From Sediminitomix flava (GTDB taxonomy: Bacteria > Bacteroidota > Bacteroidia > Cytophagales > Flammeovirgaceae): a stretch of DNA of 64,000 bases. The DNA is taken from positions 417,259-481,258 of the forward strand of contig NZ_QGDO01000004.1 in assembly GCF_003149185.1 (NCBI RefSeq), read 5' to 3'. The notes beneath the pieces were generated by a model. That model saw only the letters and a program-made list of their open reading frames with translations, had not been told where the DNA came from and did no database searches. The position numbers were made by a program, and so were the translations under genes. Position 1 is the stretch's first letter, and each line of letters starts with the position of its first letter. Shown here one piece after another: positions 26,204 through 35,034 of the stretch.

Positions 26204-28524
26204 TGAAACACAATTATAAACACTACATAGATCAAGACCCAATTCTGAAACACAAGCTATTGGAAGGCAACTTCGGAATTGAAAAAGAAAATGCAAGAGT
26301 AGATAAAAACGGAAAATTAGCCCTTACTCCTCACCCTAGTGTATTTGGGGATAAGGCAAAACACCCTTTTATCACAACCGATTTTTCAGAAAGCCAAATC
26401 GAAATGATTACCCCTCCTATGCCTTCTATCAATGAGGCGATGGGCTTTTTGCAAACAATACATGATATCGTAAGTCTTGAACTAGATAAAGGAGAATACC
26501 TATGGCCTCAGAGCGCCCCTCCTATTCTACCTAAAGATGAAGAAATCCCGATTGCACGTTATGGCGATAGCGATACTTCCGCAGAAGAATACCGTGAAAT
26601 GCTTTCAACCATCTACGGAAGAAAAGTACAACTGATTTCTGGAGTACATTTCAACTTCTCTTTTACCGAAGAGTGGATGGAACGATTGTATAAAGCATCT
26701 GGCGAAGAAACTTCACTGAACGAGTTCAGAAATAGGCTCTACATGAAATTGAGCCGTAATTTCTTCCGCTATCGTTGGTTACTGATTTGGCTATTCGGGA
26801 AAAGCCCTGCTGTTCATAAAACATATATCAAAGATTGCATTGACCGTTTGCCTGCACTAGAAAAAGATGCTTACTCATTTATGGAAGGAACCTCTGTTCG
26901 TTCTGGGGTATGTGGCTATCGCAATAAGGTAAACCCGATTCTCAATTTTGACTCTTGGGAACAATATCAAAAAAGTGTTGATGACTTAGTGACTGATGGT
27001 TCTCTAAAGGCTAAAAAAGAACTATACACTCCACTACGTCTCAAATCATTGGGAGACGAAGAGAATGTTTCATATCTGGAAGTACGTACACTAGACCTCA
27101 ATCCGCTTAAGAAAACAGGTATTTCCAAACGAACACTCCATGCTATTCACCTTTTCCTATTGTATTGTCTATTTAAAGAGGAAGAGGGGACTTTAGATAA
27201 AGATCAACAGCAGGTTGCTTACACCAACAACGACCTTGCTTCTACTTTTGGCTTACGAAAAGACGTAGAGCTTATAACTTATGCTGGTGCTAAAAAAGGT
27301 ATACAGCTATGGGCTGACGAAATTATTGAAGAAATGGTAACGCTATTAGCGGACTATACCTCCAACAATTCAGATTACCAAGAAGCACTTGAATACCTCA
27401 GCAGACTAGTTACATCTCCGAAAGGGAGAATTGTACATACCCTTATGGCTGGTATTCAGAAAGACGGCTATATCCAATTCCATATGGAGAAAGCAAAAGA
27501 ATATTTGAAGGAGAGTCGTAGCAAAAACTTCAATTTTATTGGGCTAGAAGATATGGAGCTTTCAACTCAGCTTGTGCTGAGAGAAGCCGTAAAGCGAGGA
27601 GTAAAATTTGAAGTCTTAGACAGAGCTGAAAATTTTATCCGTTTAAAAAAAGCAGATAAAACCGAATATGTCCAACAAGCTACAAAGACCTCGCTTGATA
27701 CCTACAGTGGCATCCTTCTGATGGAAAATAAACTGCTGACCAAAAAAGTGCTAGAAGAGGCAAACATCAGAGTACCTCATGGTGGTCATTATACCGAAGA
27801 AGAGAAAGAAAAAGCGATTCTAGACTTTGAGATTTACAAGGGGAAAGCTATCGTGATTAAACCCAAGTCAACCAACTTTGGGCTAGGCATCACTATTCTC
27901 AAAGAAAATGATTCGGAGAAAAGGTATCGTAAAGCAATCAAAATGGCTTTCAAAGAAGATAAAAGCATTCTGATTGAAGAATTTATTTCGGGAAAAGAAT
28001 ACCGCATCTTCATTATTAATGATGAAGTAGTGGGCATTTTGCATCGTGTCCCTGCCAATGTCAAAGGAGATGGTGTGAGTAGTATCAGAGATTTAGTTTC
28101 AGAAAAAAATAAAGATCCACTCAGAGGAAAAGGTTACCGAACGCCATTAGAGAAAATTGCGCTAGGAGAAGCCGAAAAGATGTTTCTAGAAACACAAGGA
28201 CTAAACTTTGAGACTGTACCAAAAGAAGGTGAAATCATTTACCTCCGAGAGAACTCAAATATTAGTACGGGTGGAGATAGTATTGACTATACCGATGATA
28301 TTCCTGATTCGTACAAAAAAATAGCTGTAGATGCAGCTAAAGCACTTAAGGTAAAGATCACAGGACTTGATATGATGATTGATCATATAGAGGAAGAAGC
28401 CAATGAAAACAATCATGCTATCATTGAAATGAACTTCAACCCTGCCATTCATATCCATTGTCACCCTTTTGTTGGGAAAAATCGGAAATTGAATGAAAAG
28501 ATTTTAGATGCTTTGGGTTTCTAG
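26203..28524 (+). CDS. gshF: Bifunctional glutamate-cysteine ligase/glutathione synthetase
   Basis: 773 aa, the size of the fused GshAB (GshF) enzymes. The N-terminal half is a gamma-glutamylcysteine ligase (FGIEKENARVDKNGKL, FSESQIEMITPPMPS, ISGVHFNFSF, YLEVRTLDLNP). From about residue 495 comes an ATP-grasp domain (GKAIVIKPKSTNFGLGITIL, ILIEEFISGKEYRIFII, GLDMMIDHIEE, IIEMNFNPAIHIH) that adds glycine. One protein therefore makes glutathione from Glu, Cys and Gly. It is translationally coupled to the MATE pump and ends at the terminator at 28588. Confidence 0.95.
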   Translation: MKHNYKHYIDQDPILKHKLLEGNFGIEKENARVDKNGKLALTPHPSVFGDKAKHPFITTDFSESQIEMITPPMPSINEAMGFLQTIHDIVSLELDKGEYLWPQSAPPILPKDEEIPIARYGDSDTSAEEYREMLSTIYGRKVQLISGVHFNFSFTEEWMERLYKASGEETSLNEFRNRLYMKLSRNFFRYRWLLIWLFGKSPAVHKTYIKDCIDRLPALEKDAYSFMEGTSVRSGVCGYRNKVNPILNFDSWEQYQKSVDDLVTDGSLKAKKELYTPLRLKSLGDEENVSYLEVRTLDLNPLKKTGISKRTLHAIHLFLLYCLFKEEEGTLDKDQQQVAYTNNDLASTFGLRKDVELITYAGAKKGIQLWADEIIEEMVTLLADYTSNNSDYQEALEYLSRLVTSPKGRIVHTLMAGIQKDGYIQFHMEKAKEYLKESRSKNFNFIGLEDMELSTQLVLREAVKRGVKFEVLDRAENFIRLKKADKTEYVQQATKTSLDTYSGILLMENKLLTKKVLEEANIRVPHGGHYTEEEKEKAILDFEIYKGKAIVIKPKSTNFGLGITILKENDSEKRYRKAIKMAFKEDKSILIEEFISGKEYRIFIINDEVVGILHRVPANVKGDGVSSIRDLVSEKNKDPLRGKGYRTPLEKIALGEAEKMFLETQGLNFETVPKEGEIIYLRENSNISTGGDSIDYTDDIPDSYKKIAVDAAKALKVKITGLDMMIDHIEEEANENNHAIIEMNFNPAIHIHCHPFVGKNRKLNEKILDALGF

Positions 28525-28587
28525 TCTGATTTCTATCCCAGCATTAAATGTTTCCAACAATCGTATTTATTATTTAGTTATAGCTAG

Positions 28588-28619
28588 GAGAATACTCTTA
28601 AAGGGTATTCTCTTTTTTA
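28588..28619 (+). terminator. Terminator of the MATE-gshF operon
   Basis: GAGAATAC / GTATTCTC stem with a nine-base loop followed by TTTTTT. Confidence 0.88.
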
Positions 28620-28642
28620 TGTAAAAACAAAACTTCACCTTA

Positions 28643-29182
28643 ATGAAACAAATTACTTTTTTCATTCTAAGCATTCTTTTCACACAATTCACAGTAATGG
28701 CACAAGAATCAAGTTATAGCGATAGCTTTCCAGAAAAGTGGGAGCGTTCAAAAAATTACTCTATTGCAGTTATTCAAGAAATGCCTTTCGAAAAATTCGA
28801 TATGAAGGTAGCCGAAGATGTAATGAGTTTTCAAGAAGAACTTGCACACACGATTACCAACTTTGAAAAGTTGCAGTACTACGTTACAGGAAGTAAAGAC
28901 TGTGCTATCACGGGCTATGGCGAGCAAATCAAGAATAGTAGCTCAAAAGAAGAAATCACATCTCTTTATGAAAAAGGATTTCAACATATCGATACGCTTT
29001 GGGACAGTCTTTCGGAAGATCAAAAAAATACAAGCGTAGAAAATTTCTTTGCCAAAGATGTAAACATGACAAAAAGAGATATTTTTTACCTTATGAGAAA
29101 TCATGTGACACATCACAGAGGCAGATTGACCCTTCAAATGCGTATTGCAGGCGTAAAACCACCTCGCTATATCGGTTGGTAA
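28643..29182 (+). CDS. Exported DinB family protein
   Basis: 179 aa with a Sec signal (cleaved near VMAQ). The mature part is a DinB-like four-helix bundle: FQEELAHTITNFEKLQYYVTG carries the first metal His and NHVTHHRGRLTLQMRIAG the other two, so the three-His metal site is intact. DinB proteins act as metal-dependent thiol transferases or hydrolases. The export signal is worth noting, because most family members are cytoplasmic. The nearby glutathione synthase gene is separated by a terminator. Confidence 0.87.
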   Translation: MKQITFFILSILFTQFTVMAQESSYSDSFPEKWERSKNYSIAVIQEMPFEKFDMKVAEDVMSFQEELAHTITNFEKLQYYVTGSKDCAITGYGEQIKNSSSKEEITSLYEKGFQHIDTLWDSLSEDQKNTSVENFFAKDVNMTKRDIFYLMRNHVTHHRGRLTLQMRIAGVKPPRYIGW

Positions 29183-29580
29183 ATTACTTTTTTTAGCCAC
29201 CAAAAAATAAAAGTAAAAAAATATAGTTAACGAAAGTGAATAATGGAATTTTTATGAAAATTACTGTTACGAACTTTTCAATAAAACCTATCTATTTTTA
29301 AAAGTTTTCAAAAACTCGGAATACTACTATTTCTTTTGCTCTTTTTACAAAACCCAAAGCTCTTATAGTGTCCACAAAACACTTATATATTTTCAACAAG
29401 TATCAGAATAACACTTTTAGAATATAATTCTGCAAGACACTCATTTGACCATTTTTTACACTTTTCAACAATCTAAAAAAGGTGATTTGGGTCAGTTTTT
29501 TAGTATGACAAAGCTATCTTTTCTAGTTAAGTGTTCCCTCTACATTTGTGTCATCAGAAAAACAAAAAACACTTAGAGCC
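29183..29580. other. Intergenic region with promoter of the next gene
   Basis: About 400 bp, very AT rich, with no gene. TACATTTG at 29541-29548 is an exact -7 box (TAnnTTTG) 32 bp before the ATG at 29581; a T-rich -33 region lies about 20 bp further up. The position rules out a GTG at 29548 as start. Confidence 0.6.
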
Positions 29581-30207
29581 ATGAAAACTTTAAAACAATA
29601 TGTATCTCGCTTTTTTATGATTTCTTTCTTTACGATGATGACTACAGCTGTTTTAGCTTCAGGTTATCCTTCATTCACATTTAGTTTGCTTCCAATGGAA
29701 GGAATGAAGAAAGTAAAATTAGATTTAAGCTCACTTGAGGGTGCAAATGGTTTGGTAAGAGTGATGAGCTGCGATGGCAAAGAGATGTACAGAGAGCGTT
29801 TCAAAAACGATGAGATGTGGTCAAAAGTATTCAACTTAAGCGAATTGGCAGAAGATGAATATAAGATGTTCGTAAATATCGGAACACTTAATTTGGTTGC
29901 AAGAATCAACGTTTCTGAAGAAGGTGTGAACCTTATCGAGAATTTAACTCCTGTAAACACAGAAAGCACATTGCGCTGTAGAGCTAAAGGCAAAAAAATG
30001 AGTGTTTTCTTTAATACTATCGACCACGTAACGGTTCGAATCCACAATACTGATGGAAAAGAAGTATTCCACAGCAAATTTGATGGAAACGGTGTCGATA
30101 CTTTTGCTAGATCGTTCTGTCTTGAAAACCTTAAAGACGGTGCGTACACAGTAACTGTTTATTCTGATGAAAAAGGTGCACACGAACAAGATGTTGAATT
30201 AAGATAA
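29581..30207 (+). CDS. Exported protein, T9SS-tail-like beta repeats
   Basis: 208 aa from the ATG at 29581, chosen because the -7 box overlaps the upstream GTG. A signal peptide (to about ALAS, residue 27) is followed by two similar beta units: VRVMSCDGKEMYRERFKNDEMWSKVFNLSELAEDEYKMFV and VRIHNTDGKEVFHSKFDGNG...FCLENLKDGAYTVTVY. Each resembles the sorting-domain pattern of Bacteroidota secreted proteins (V.I...DGK.V....F......L..L..G.Y.V.V), but here the units make up the whole protein. It probably acts in the periplasm or at the surface. Function is unknown. Confidence 0.65.
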   Translation: MKTLKQYVSRFFMISFFTMMTTAVLASGYPSFTFSLLPMEGMKKVKLDLSSLEGANGLVRVMSCDGKEMYRERFKNDEMWSKVFNLSELAEDEYKMFVNIGTLNLVARINVSEEGVNLIENLTPVNTESTLRCRAKGKKMSVFFNTIDHVTVRIHNTDGKEVFHSKFDGNGVDTFARSFCLENLKDGAYTVTVYSDEKGAHEQDVELR

Positions 30208-30239
30208 GCTTGAGACAAAAACACATAAACTTTTTCCAA

Positions 30240-30270
30240 CTCCCCTTGAGAAATCTTGGGGAGATTTTTT
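30240..30270 (+). terminator. Terminator after the exported protein gene
   Basis: CTCCCC / GGGGAG stem with a longer loop and a T8 tail. Confidence 0.82.
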
Positions 30271-30307
30271 TTGCTTTAAATTGTATCCTTTATTGCAAAT
30301 AATCCGT

Positions 30308-30315
30308 TATATTTG
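30308..30315 (+). promoter_or_regulatory. -7 promoter box of ssrA
   Basis: TATATTTG matches TAnnTTTG and ends ten bases before the mature 5' end of tmRNA at 30326. A -33 TTTG at the ideal spacing is not obvious. Confidence 0.65.
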
Positions 30316-30325
30316 CAATCCCTTT

Positions 30326-30733
30326 GGGGTCGACCGGTATTGACAGGTTGAGATTTTGCGTGTATAAGCATGTCGGGTGGTGGGTGTCACATCCGTAATA
30401 AATACATCCACACTATAGATGGCGATTCATACGCTATGGCTGCCTAATCTCCTCTTCTGAGTTGAGATCTATGGGCTTAAACGGTTGAGTAGCTTAACGC
30501 ACTCCCGGGCTACATCCTACCGTGCTCTGTTCTTTCAGCGTGGATTCTAGGGTGTTGTAAAGAAGGAACTAGCTTGAAGACTGCTGCGATCCGATAGCGA
30601 AACCTTAAGCAGATACGGGAATCTCTGGGTTTGTTCCCGACCTGGCTTTCCCCGACAATTAAAGTGGAACTAAGCATGTAGAAGGCACGACGAGGTCCTT
30701 CTCTGGACCAGGGTTCGAATCCCTGCGACTCCA
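30326..30733 (+). ncRNA. ssrA: tmRNA (transfer-messenger RNA)
   Basis: The 5' end GGGGTCGACCGGTATTGACAG and the 3' end GGTTCGAATCCCTGCGACTCC are the tRNA-like half-domains; GGGGTCG pairs with CGACTCC as the acceptor stem and GTTCGAATC is the T arm. The CCA end is not encoded. The tag frame ends G-D-S-Y-A-M-A-A-stop at 30421-30447, close to the hydrophobic YALAA-type degradation tags. tmRNA rescues stalled ribosomes together with SmpB. The last 20 bases are also the left attachment site of the integrated element. Confidence 0.97.
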
Positions 30734-30738
30734 CAGAA
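30714..30738. repeat. Left attachment site (attL), 25-bp direct repeat
   Basis: Begins TTCGAATCCCTGCGACTCC and ends ACAGAA; identical to 42697-42721. It covers the T-arm and acceptor strand of tmRNA, so integration keeps ssrA intact. Confidence 0.95.
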
Positions 30739-30741
30739 GTT

Positions 30742-30771
30742 AGCCCTTACAGTATTGTAAGGGCTTTTTTT
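30742..30771 (+). terminator. Terminator of ssrA, supplied by the element
   Basis: AGCCCTTAC / GTAAGGGCT stem and T7 tail, three bases inside the element. The presumed original ssrA terminator lies beyond attR at 42730. Confidence 0.9.
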
Positions 30772-31248
30772 ATATCATTTAGGGAAAGCATTGGGGAAAA
30801 CATTTTCAAAACGGATTCATTTTAGCCCCAAAAAGACAAAACAGAAACCATAATCAATAAGACAGGCTTTATTTAACGAGGCTTAGTAAAACCAAAACTA
30901 TAACCCCAATTAAGAACTATTCGAATCAAAAAAGCCCTATCCATAACCAATGGATAAAGCTTTAAACTTTACTTAAACCCACTTTAAAAGGCTTTTAATC
31001 CTTCAAGTTCTACATCTACAATCCTTACAAATCCCTATTACGCCCCAAAACGAGGTTAAAAATAAAGGTAAAATGTAAGTAAATGAAAGTTATTATTACA
31101 TGGAATAATTTGAATAACACCTCTCAAGTAATTGACAGTCAAAACGATGCAAGTATATATTAGAGTTTCAAAACTTTCATTTTCACACACCCCCTCCCCC
31201 CTTTCATTTTTAAAACTTCATTAATCGGTTCAATTTTTCCCAACTGCT
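30772..31248. other. Element left end, non-coding, with leftward terminator
   Basis: No gene. At 30931-30963 the minus strand reads TTATCCAT / ATGGATA, extended by AAGC/GGCTT, and then TTTTTT, a likely terminator for the leftward operon. The stretch at 31187-31205 is rich in C (CCCCCTCCCCCC) and otherwise unremarkable. Integrase arm sites could lie here but none is evident. Confidence 0.55.
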
Positions 31249-31467
31249 CTAAAGGTTTTCAATATCACTTTTCAAAGCGTGCTTTATCGTATGAATAGAC
31301 ACCCCAAATTCATTGGCTAGTTTCATAACAATTGCGTCAAATTCATATTGCAAAGGTTTAGGGGCTTGCCTGTAAATTTCATTAAAGCGTTCTTTAATCT
31401 TTTTATAACGTCTTATCATGTTCAAACGCTTCGTTTCTGCGATTTTCTTTCTTGTCTCTTCTTTCAT
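31249..31467 (-). CDS. Small basic protein of the element, unknown
   Basis: 72 aa, strongly basic at the start (MKEETRKKIAETKRLNMIRRYKKIKERFNEIYRQ), then a helix-turn-helix-like end KLANEFGVSIHTIKHALKSDIE. That ending suggests a DNA-binding protein, but I cannot name a family. It is the last gene of the leftward operon, 23 bp after the DUF3850 gene. Confidence 0.6.
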   Translation of the reverse strand: MKEETRKKIAETKRLNMIRRYKKIKERFNEIYRQAPKPLQYEFDAIVMKLANEFGVSIHTIKHALKSDIENL

Positions 31468-31490
31468 TGCTTCTTTATTTAAGGATCTAC

Positions 31491-31775
31491 TTACTTTTTA
31501 AACCGCCCTAAATGGGGTGTCATTGACAAGATTACAAACCCTCTTTTTAATCCGTATTGCTCGCAATCTCTGAGAATATGGGTAATCACTCTTGAACATT
31601 CTCGACCTGTAAATTCTCCATTATTAAACTCTCGCAGATGTAAAGCATCCCCCACTCTAAAATCTCGATCATTTTTCCTCAATTCGCAGGCTTTACGTTT
31701 CTTCACTACCTCATCAAAGTATTTAGGTAAAATTTTGAGAGTATGAGAATTAATCTTCTGAACTTCTTTTTTCAT
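31491..31775 (-). CDS. DUF3850 (ASCH-like) protein
   Basis: 94 aa. HTLKILPKYFDEVVKKRKACELRKNDRDFRVGDALHLREFNNGEFTGRECSRVITHILRD is the DUF3850 pattern, a member of the ASCH/PUA superfamily with a likely RNA- or modified-base-binding pocket (K-x-x-E-x-R-K-N-D-R-D-F). Such proteins are frequent in phages and mobile elements. It lies in the leftward operon, seven bases after the preceding gene. Confidence 0.85.
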   Translation of the reverse strand: MKKEVQKINSHTLKILPKYFDEVVKKRKACELRKNDRDFRVGDALHLREFNNGEFTGRECSRVITHILRDCEQYGLKRGFVILSMTPHLGRFKK

Positions 31776-31782
31776 TGCTTCT

Positions 31783-32184
31783 TTATTTTCGTCCTTGTCT
31801 ATATTGTAGTTCTTCCAAATTGGAAGGGCATAAGCTTGGGAATAAGCTATATTGTCTAAAGGGTTTTACATACCTCCAAAACCCCCGAATGGCTTTTTTA
31901 TCAAAATCCCCTCCCTCCCTAATTACTTTTACAATTTCTTCGCTTACACTGGCTAAACCCTCAAAAATATTGCTTGTTGTAATCCCTTCTTTCAGTGGTT
32001 TTATTTCGCAGACATCAAACACGGTGTAACCAATACAAAAGCGTACCTCTTTATTTTTAGTTACAAACTCACCTACTTTTAAAATAATCCGCCCCCTCTT
32101 GGTTGGGGATGACCTGTATAAGATTAGAGGGTTAATACATTCCCCTTTTCTGTCAAATCTGAATGTTTCTTTTTGAGTTGTCAT
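31783..32184 (-). CDS. Element-encoded hypothetical protein
   Basis: 133 aa, no signal or membrane helix. A beta-rich middle (RGRIILKVGEFVTKNKEVRFCIGYTVFDVCEIKPL) and a helical, basic C-terminus. I recognise no family. Its start is 13 bp after the stop of the Rep-like gene, so it is translated from the same operon mRNA. Confidence 0.6.
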   Translation of the reverse strand: MTTQKETFRFDRKGECINPLILYRSSPTKRGRIILKVGEFVTKNKEVRFCIGYTVFDVCEIKPLKEGITTSNIFEGLASVSEEIVKVIREGGDFDKKAIRGFWRYVKPFRQYSLFPSLCPSNLEELQYRQGRK

Positions 32185-32197
32185 AGTAAAATTGGTT

Positions 32198-33871
32198 TTA
32201 ATTATTCCGTTTAGTTATTTCTCGAATTAACTTCTTTGCCCTTGTTCCAGTTAATACTCGCTTTGAACGTCCGCCCCCCTTCAATACTTGCACCTCTTTA
32301 ATTCTCTTTATCCAGTCCGAACTGGCTTTAATTTCTTTTTGCTCTAGTAAATCACTATACCTTTTTCGATTATGGGTGTAAGTTATCAATAGGTTCAAAC
32401 GCCCCCGTTCCATTTTCTTTAGAAGGTTTTCAAGTATTGGTATTTCTTTGGTTTTAGCTTCTTTCATTCTTCTTTTTCGGTTTTCGTGGCTTTGCTTATT
32501 ACTGCATCTTTTAGAACAATATTTTGCATTAGGTTTTTTATGACTCATATCGCCCCCACACTGGGAACATTTATGTTTTTTGGGGTCAGCTTTACGAGGG
32601 TAAAACGTACCACTTTTTTTCAATGCTCCACCCCCAATGGTTTTCACTTCTGAATCCTCCTTTATTGAGTTTTCTAAATACAACTTTTCCCCCCTTATCT
32701 TTAAAGTGGTAAAACGTACCAATTTTTCATTTTCAACTGGTGTTTTTTGCTTGTCTAAAATTTGGTCTAAAACATGGGGTTCAAAGGCTGTTTTTTGCCC
32801 TAAAATTTGGTCTAAAACACCTATCATATTAGCTCTTATCTCAGCTTGTGTATTATGCCCCCCAAACTTTAAAAGCATTGCCCACCAAGTATTTTTTTTG
32901 TTTTGACGTAATGATCTTATTTGAGCTTTTTCTTTTTCAGTTTCAGCATTACCCAAATTCCATGTTTCAGTAATTAATAAATATTTAAATCTTTCTAACT
33001 GTTGCGAAGTCATTGAATCACGGGCGTATTCATCCAAGGAATTAAAATAAATGGCATCGCTCCAAACTTTTAAAAGCTCAGAAGATACCAATTGAAAAAC
33101 TTCTATACGGGTTAAATCCGCCAAAGTAACGACCTTTAAACCCGTTCCTTTTAAGACTGAATTTAGCTTTTTCATTTTCTTATAACGAATCTCTACACGT
33201 AACAGCTTTTTATTATAATCCCTTGTTTCTCTTGTCTTGTCCTTGTTGTTTCTCTTGTCTTGTTTTCGTTGTTTTTTGTTGTTTAAACGTTGATTTTGTT
33301 GGTTTGCAACACAACCGCCTTTATCATATATTTTCACCTCATAATCATCTTTCTTTATGGCTTTTATTGTCTTCTTTTCAGCATCTTCTTTTTCTAAAGA
33401 AAATAAGTCTTTACCCCATGATTTAAGCCCAGTAAGGACAAAACTAGCATCTAATGACGTTGAGACATTTAACCCAAATTCGACACTATGAACCCTCACA
33501 GATTGAGCATTAACACATAATTCTTTTTCTAGTTTATCCAGTGTTTTTAAAAAGTCCTGAAAGGTATAAAGCGTATCATTAGCCCCTCCATTATTCCAAA
33601 ATACATGGAGACTCCCACGAATAACATACTTAAATACCCCGTCTGAATGCTCAAATATCCCAAGTCTTAAGCCTTTGTATTCACCCCACATATAAGGGTA
33701 GATTTCCCCAGTGTTCCAGTTAGTTATGACATTAAATGGTAGACGCAAACAAGACCGCCAATAATTAGCGATTTCCCCACCGTCTTTAAACTTTAATGTT
33801 ACCCCGTCTACCATTACGAACCGTCTTAAAAAACTATTCTTACACTTTACAAAAAGCCACAAATTGAGCAT
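32198..33871 (-). CDS. Rep-like protein (phage/plasmid gene II/X type) with zinc-ribbon tail
   Basis: 557 aa. The N-terminal 270 residues follow the order seen in filamentous-phage-like gene II/X replication proteins: DGVTLKF..., a substrate-mimic beta region (KYVIRGSLHVFWN), VRVHSVEFGLNV, then YEVKIYDKG and LLRVEIRYKKMKKLNSVL. After a charged low-complexity insert (QRLNNKKQRKQDKRNNKDK) and a helical region comes a four-cysteine module HKCSQCGGDMSH...YCSKRCSNKQ (about residues 445-475) and a basic tail. It likely nicks or opens the element's origin. The ATG at 33871 directly follows the previous stop (TAAATG); MVDGVTLKF at 33814 is an alternative start. The assignment rests on pattern only. 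Confidence 0.6.
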   Translation of the reverse strand: MLNLWLFVKCKNSFLRRFVMVDGVTLKFKDGGEIANYWRSCLRLPFNVITNWNTGEIYPYMWGEYKGLRLGIFEHSDGVFKYVIRGSLHVFWNNGGANDTLYTFQDFLKTLDKLEKELCVNAQSVRVHSVEFGLNVSTSLDASFVLTGLKSWGKDLFSLEKEDAEKKTIKAIKKDDYEVKIYDKGGCVANQQNQRLNNKKQRKQDKRNNKDKTRETRDYNKKLLRVEIRYKKMKKLNSVLKGTGLKVVTLADLTRIEVFQLVSSELLKVWSDAIYFNSLDEYARDSMTSQQLERFKYLLITETWNLGNAETEKEKAQIRSLRQNKKNTWWAMLLKFGGHNTQAEIRANMIGVLDQILGQKTAFEPHVLDQILDKQKTPVENEKLVRFTTLKIRGEKLYLENSIKEDSEVKTIGGGALKKSGTFYPRKADPKKHKCSQCGGDMSHKKPNAKYCSKRCSNKQSHENRKRRMKEAKTKEIPILENLLKKMERGRLNLLITYTHNRKRYSDLLEQKEIKASSDWIKRIKEVQVLKGGGRSKRVLTGTRAKKLIREITKRNN

Positions 33872-34183
33872 TTAAGCCCCTTTAAATAAGTCACCTTGCT
33901 TCATTACTGGTCTTGATAAATCACTCATAGAATACACCGCTAATTCACTTTTAACGGCTGTACTGTCATTCTTGTAAAACTGGTTACAAGCTCTTATCCA
34001 CTCCTCTATTTTCATACCTCCCACCGTTCCAGTACTATCCGAATCATTACAAAACCAATGTTCATGGATATTCACCATTACATAAGCCGTTTTCTTTTGT
34101 CCGCTTGCATTGTGATTCACGATTTTAACCATATGAGTTGGTATAAAATCATGTGTTGTATTAGCTTGTTTTAATTGTTCCAT
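33872..34183 (-). CDS. Element-encoded small protein, unknown
   Basis: 103 aa, hydrophilic, with no membrane helix. It contains HMVKIVNHNASGQKKTAYVMVNIHEHWFCNDSD and ends VMKQGDLFKGA. No family is recognised. Its stop is adjacent to the Rep-like start (TAAATG), so the two are translationally coupled, which suggests an accessory role in replication. Confidence 0.6.
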   Translation of the reverse strand: MEQLKQANTTHDFIPTHMVKIVNHNASGQKKTAYVMVNIHEHWFCNDSDSTGTVGGMKIEEWIRACNQFYKNDSTAVKSELAVYSMSDLSRPVMKQGDLFKGA

Positions 34184-34333
34184 CGCTAAATTTTGAGTTT
34201 AAAAAGGCAGTCCACCACCAATAAAAAAGGGTGTTCTTTTCCATGCCGTCCAAAAAAGGTAGACCGCCAATAGTGATTAATAAGAAAAAAAGATTTGCAT
34301 AGCCTAAAGCACTGCTTTAAGCTCTATTTGTGA

Positions 34334-34717
34334 TTATTCCGCCCGACCTTCTACCAATTCAGACAAAGCAGATTCTATGCAATGCCTAAAGCGTGGCATG
34401 ATGTCAGTTTCTTTTTCTACGCCTTTTACAGCAAGTAAAAGCAATGATTTCGCAATATCCGTATAAGCATCTATAACGCTTAAATCTGAGGTATAAAAAC
34501 GGTCATTTTTTAGTCCCAAAGCCACCTTGTAACCACCCCATTTATAAGAATTACAAATAGAGTCTAATAATAGATTTATAAGTTCTTGGGAGTCTTCTAC
34601 CCCTTGCTCATAAATGGCTAATCCATCCAGTACAGACTGTAAGACTGCTTTATTTTGCTCCCTTATCTCTACACTTAGAGAATGAAGCATAGATTTTTCA
34701 CCACTACCTATACTCAT
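34334..34717 (-). CDS. Element-encoded helical protein, unknown
   Basis: 127 aa, mostly helical and acidic at the C-terminus (CIESALSELVEGRAE), with no signal or DNA-binding motif that I can see. It overlaps the upstream HTH gene by four bases (ATGA), so it belongs to the early leftward operon. A 150-bp gap without a gene follows before the next operon member. Confidence 0.55.
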   Translation of the reverse strand: MSIGSGEKSMLHSLSVEIREQNKAVLQSVLDGLAIYEQGVEDSQELINLLLDSICNSYKWGGYKVALGLKNDRFYTSDLSVIDAYTDIAKSLLLLAVKGVEKETDIMPRFRHCIESALSELVEGRAE

Positions 34718-35022
34718 TGTTTTAAGTTCTTTTTCTTACTTTCAAAGAATTTTTCTACATCGGCACGCTTAAAAACCGTTTTGCGCCCTACTTTTTCAAA
34801 AGGAATTTCACCCTTTTTCATTAGCGTATGTAGCGTTCCGAGTGATAAGCTATACTCTTTAGCTACCTCTTTACGGCTCAGACGTTCTGAGGGGCTTACG
34901 GGCTTTTGTTTTTGTACGTTTCGAACTTCTTCTTTTAGCTCAGAAATGACACCTCTTAACCCTCTGATTTCAGCGTGAAGAGCTTCAAAAGGGTTTTGCA
35001 TTTGGTTTGTATTTACGTCCAT
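34714..35022 (-). CDS. Helix-turn-helix (excisionase/MerR-like) protein
   Basis: 102 aa. After a coiled-coil-like start (ALHAEIRGLRGVISELKEEVRNVQ) comes an HTH_17-type domain: LSRKEVAKEYSLSLGTLHTLMKKGEIPFEKVGRKTVFKRADVEKFFESK. This fold is typical of excisionases and AlpA-like regulators that control excision of mobile elements. Its place directly before the replication genes, opposite the XRE repressor, fits a switch from integrated to excised state. Confidence 0.8.
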   Translation of the reverse strand: MDVNTNQMQNPFEALHAEIRGLRGVISELKEEVRNVQKQKPVSPSERLSRKEVAKEYSLSLGTLHTLMKKGEIPFEKVGRKTVFKRADVEKFFESKKKNLKQ

Positions 35023-35034
35023 TGATTTACTGTT

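Noticed and set aside
29548..29580. GTG at 29548 as start of the exported protein
   Set aside because: The GTG overlaps the TACATTTG -7 box, so it would lie upstream of the transcription start; ATG 29581 gives a proper signal peptide.
30510..30734. 74-codon minus-strand frame across the tmRNA gene
   Set aside because: It is antisense to a highly structured RNA gene and its sequence only reflects tmRNA base pairing; such frames are commonly mis-annotated as proteins.
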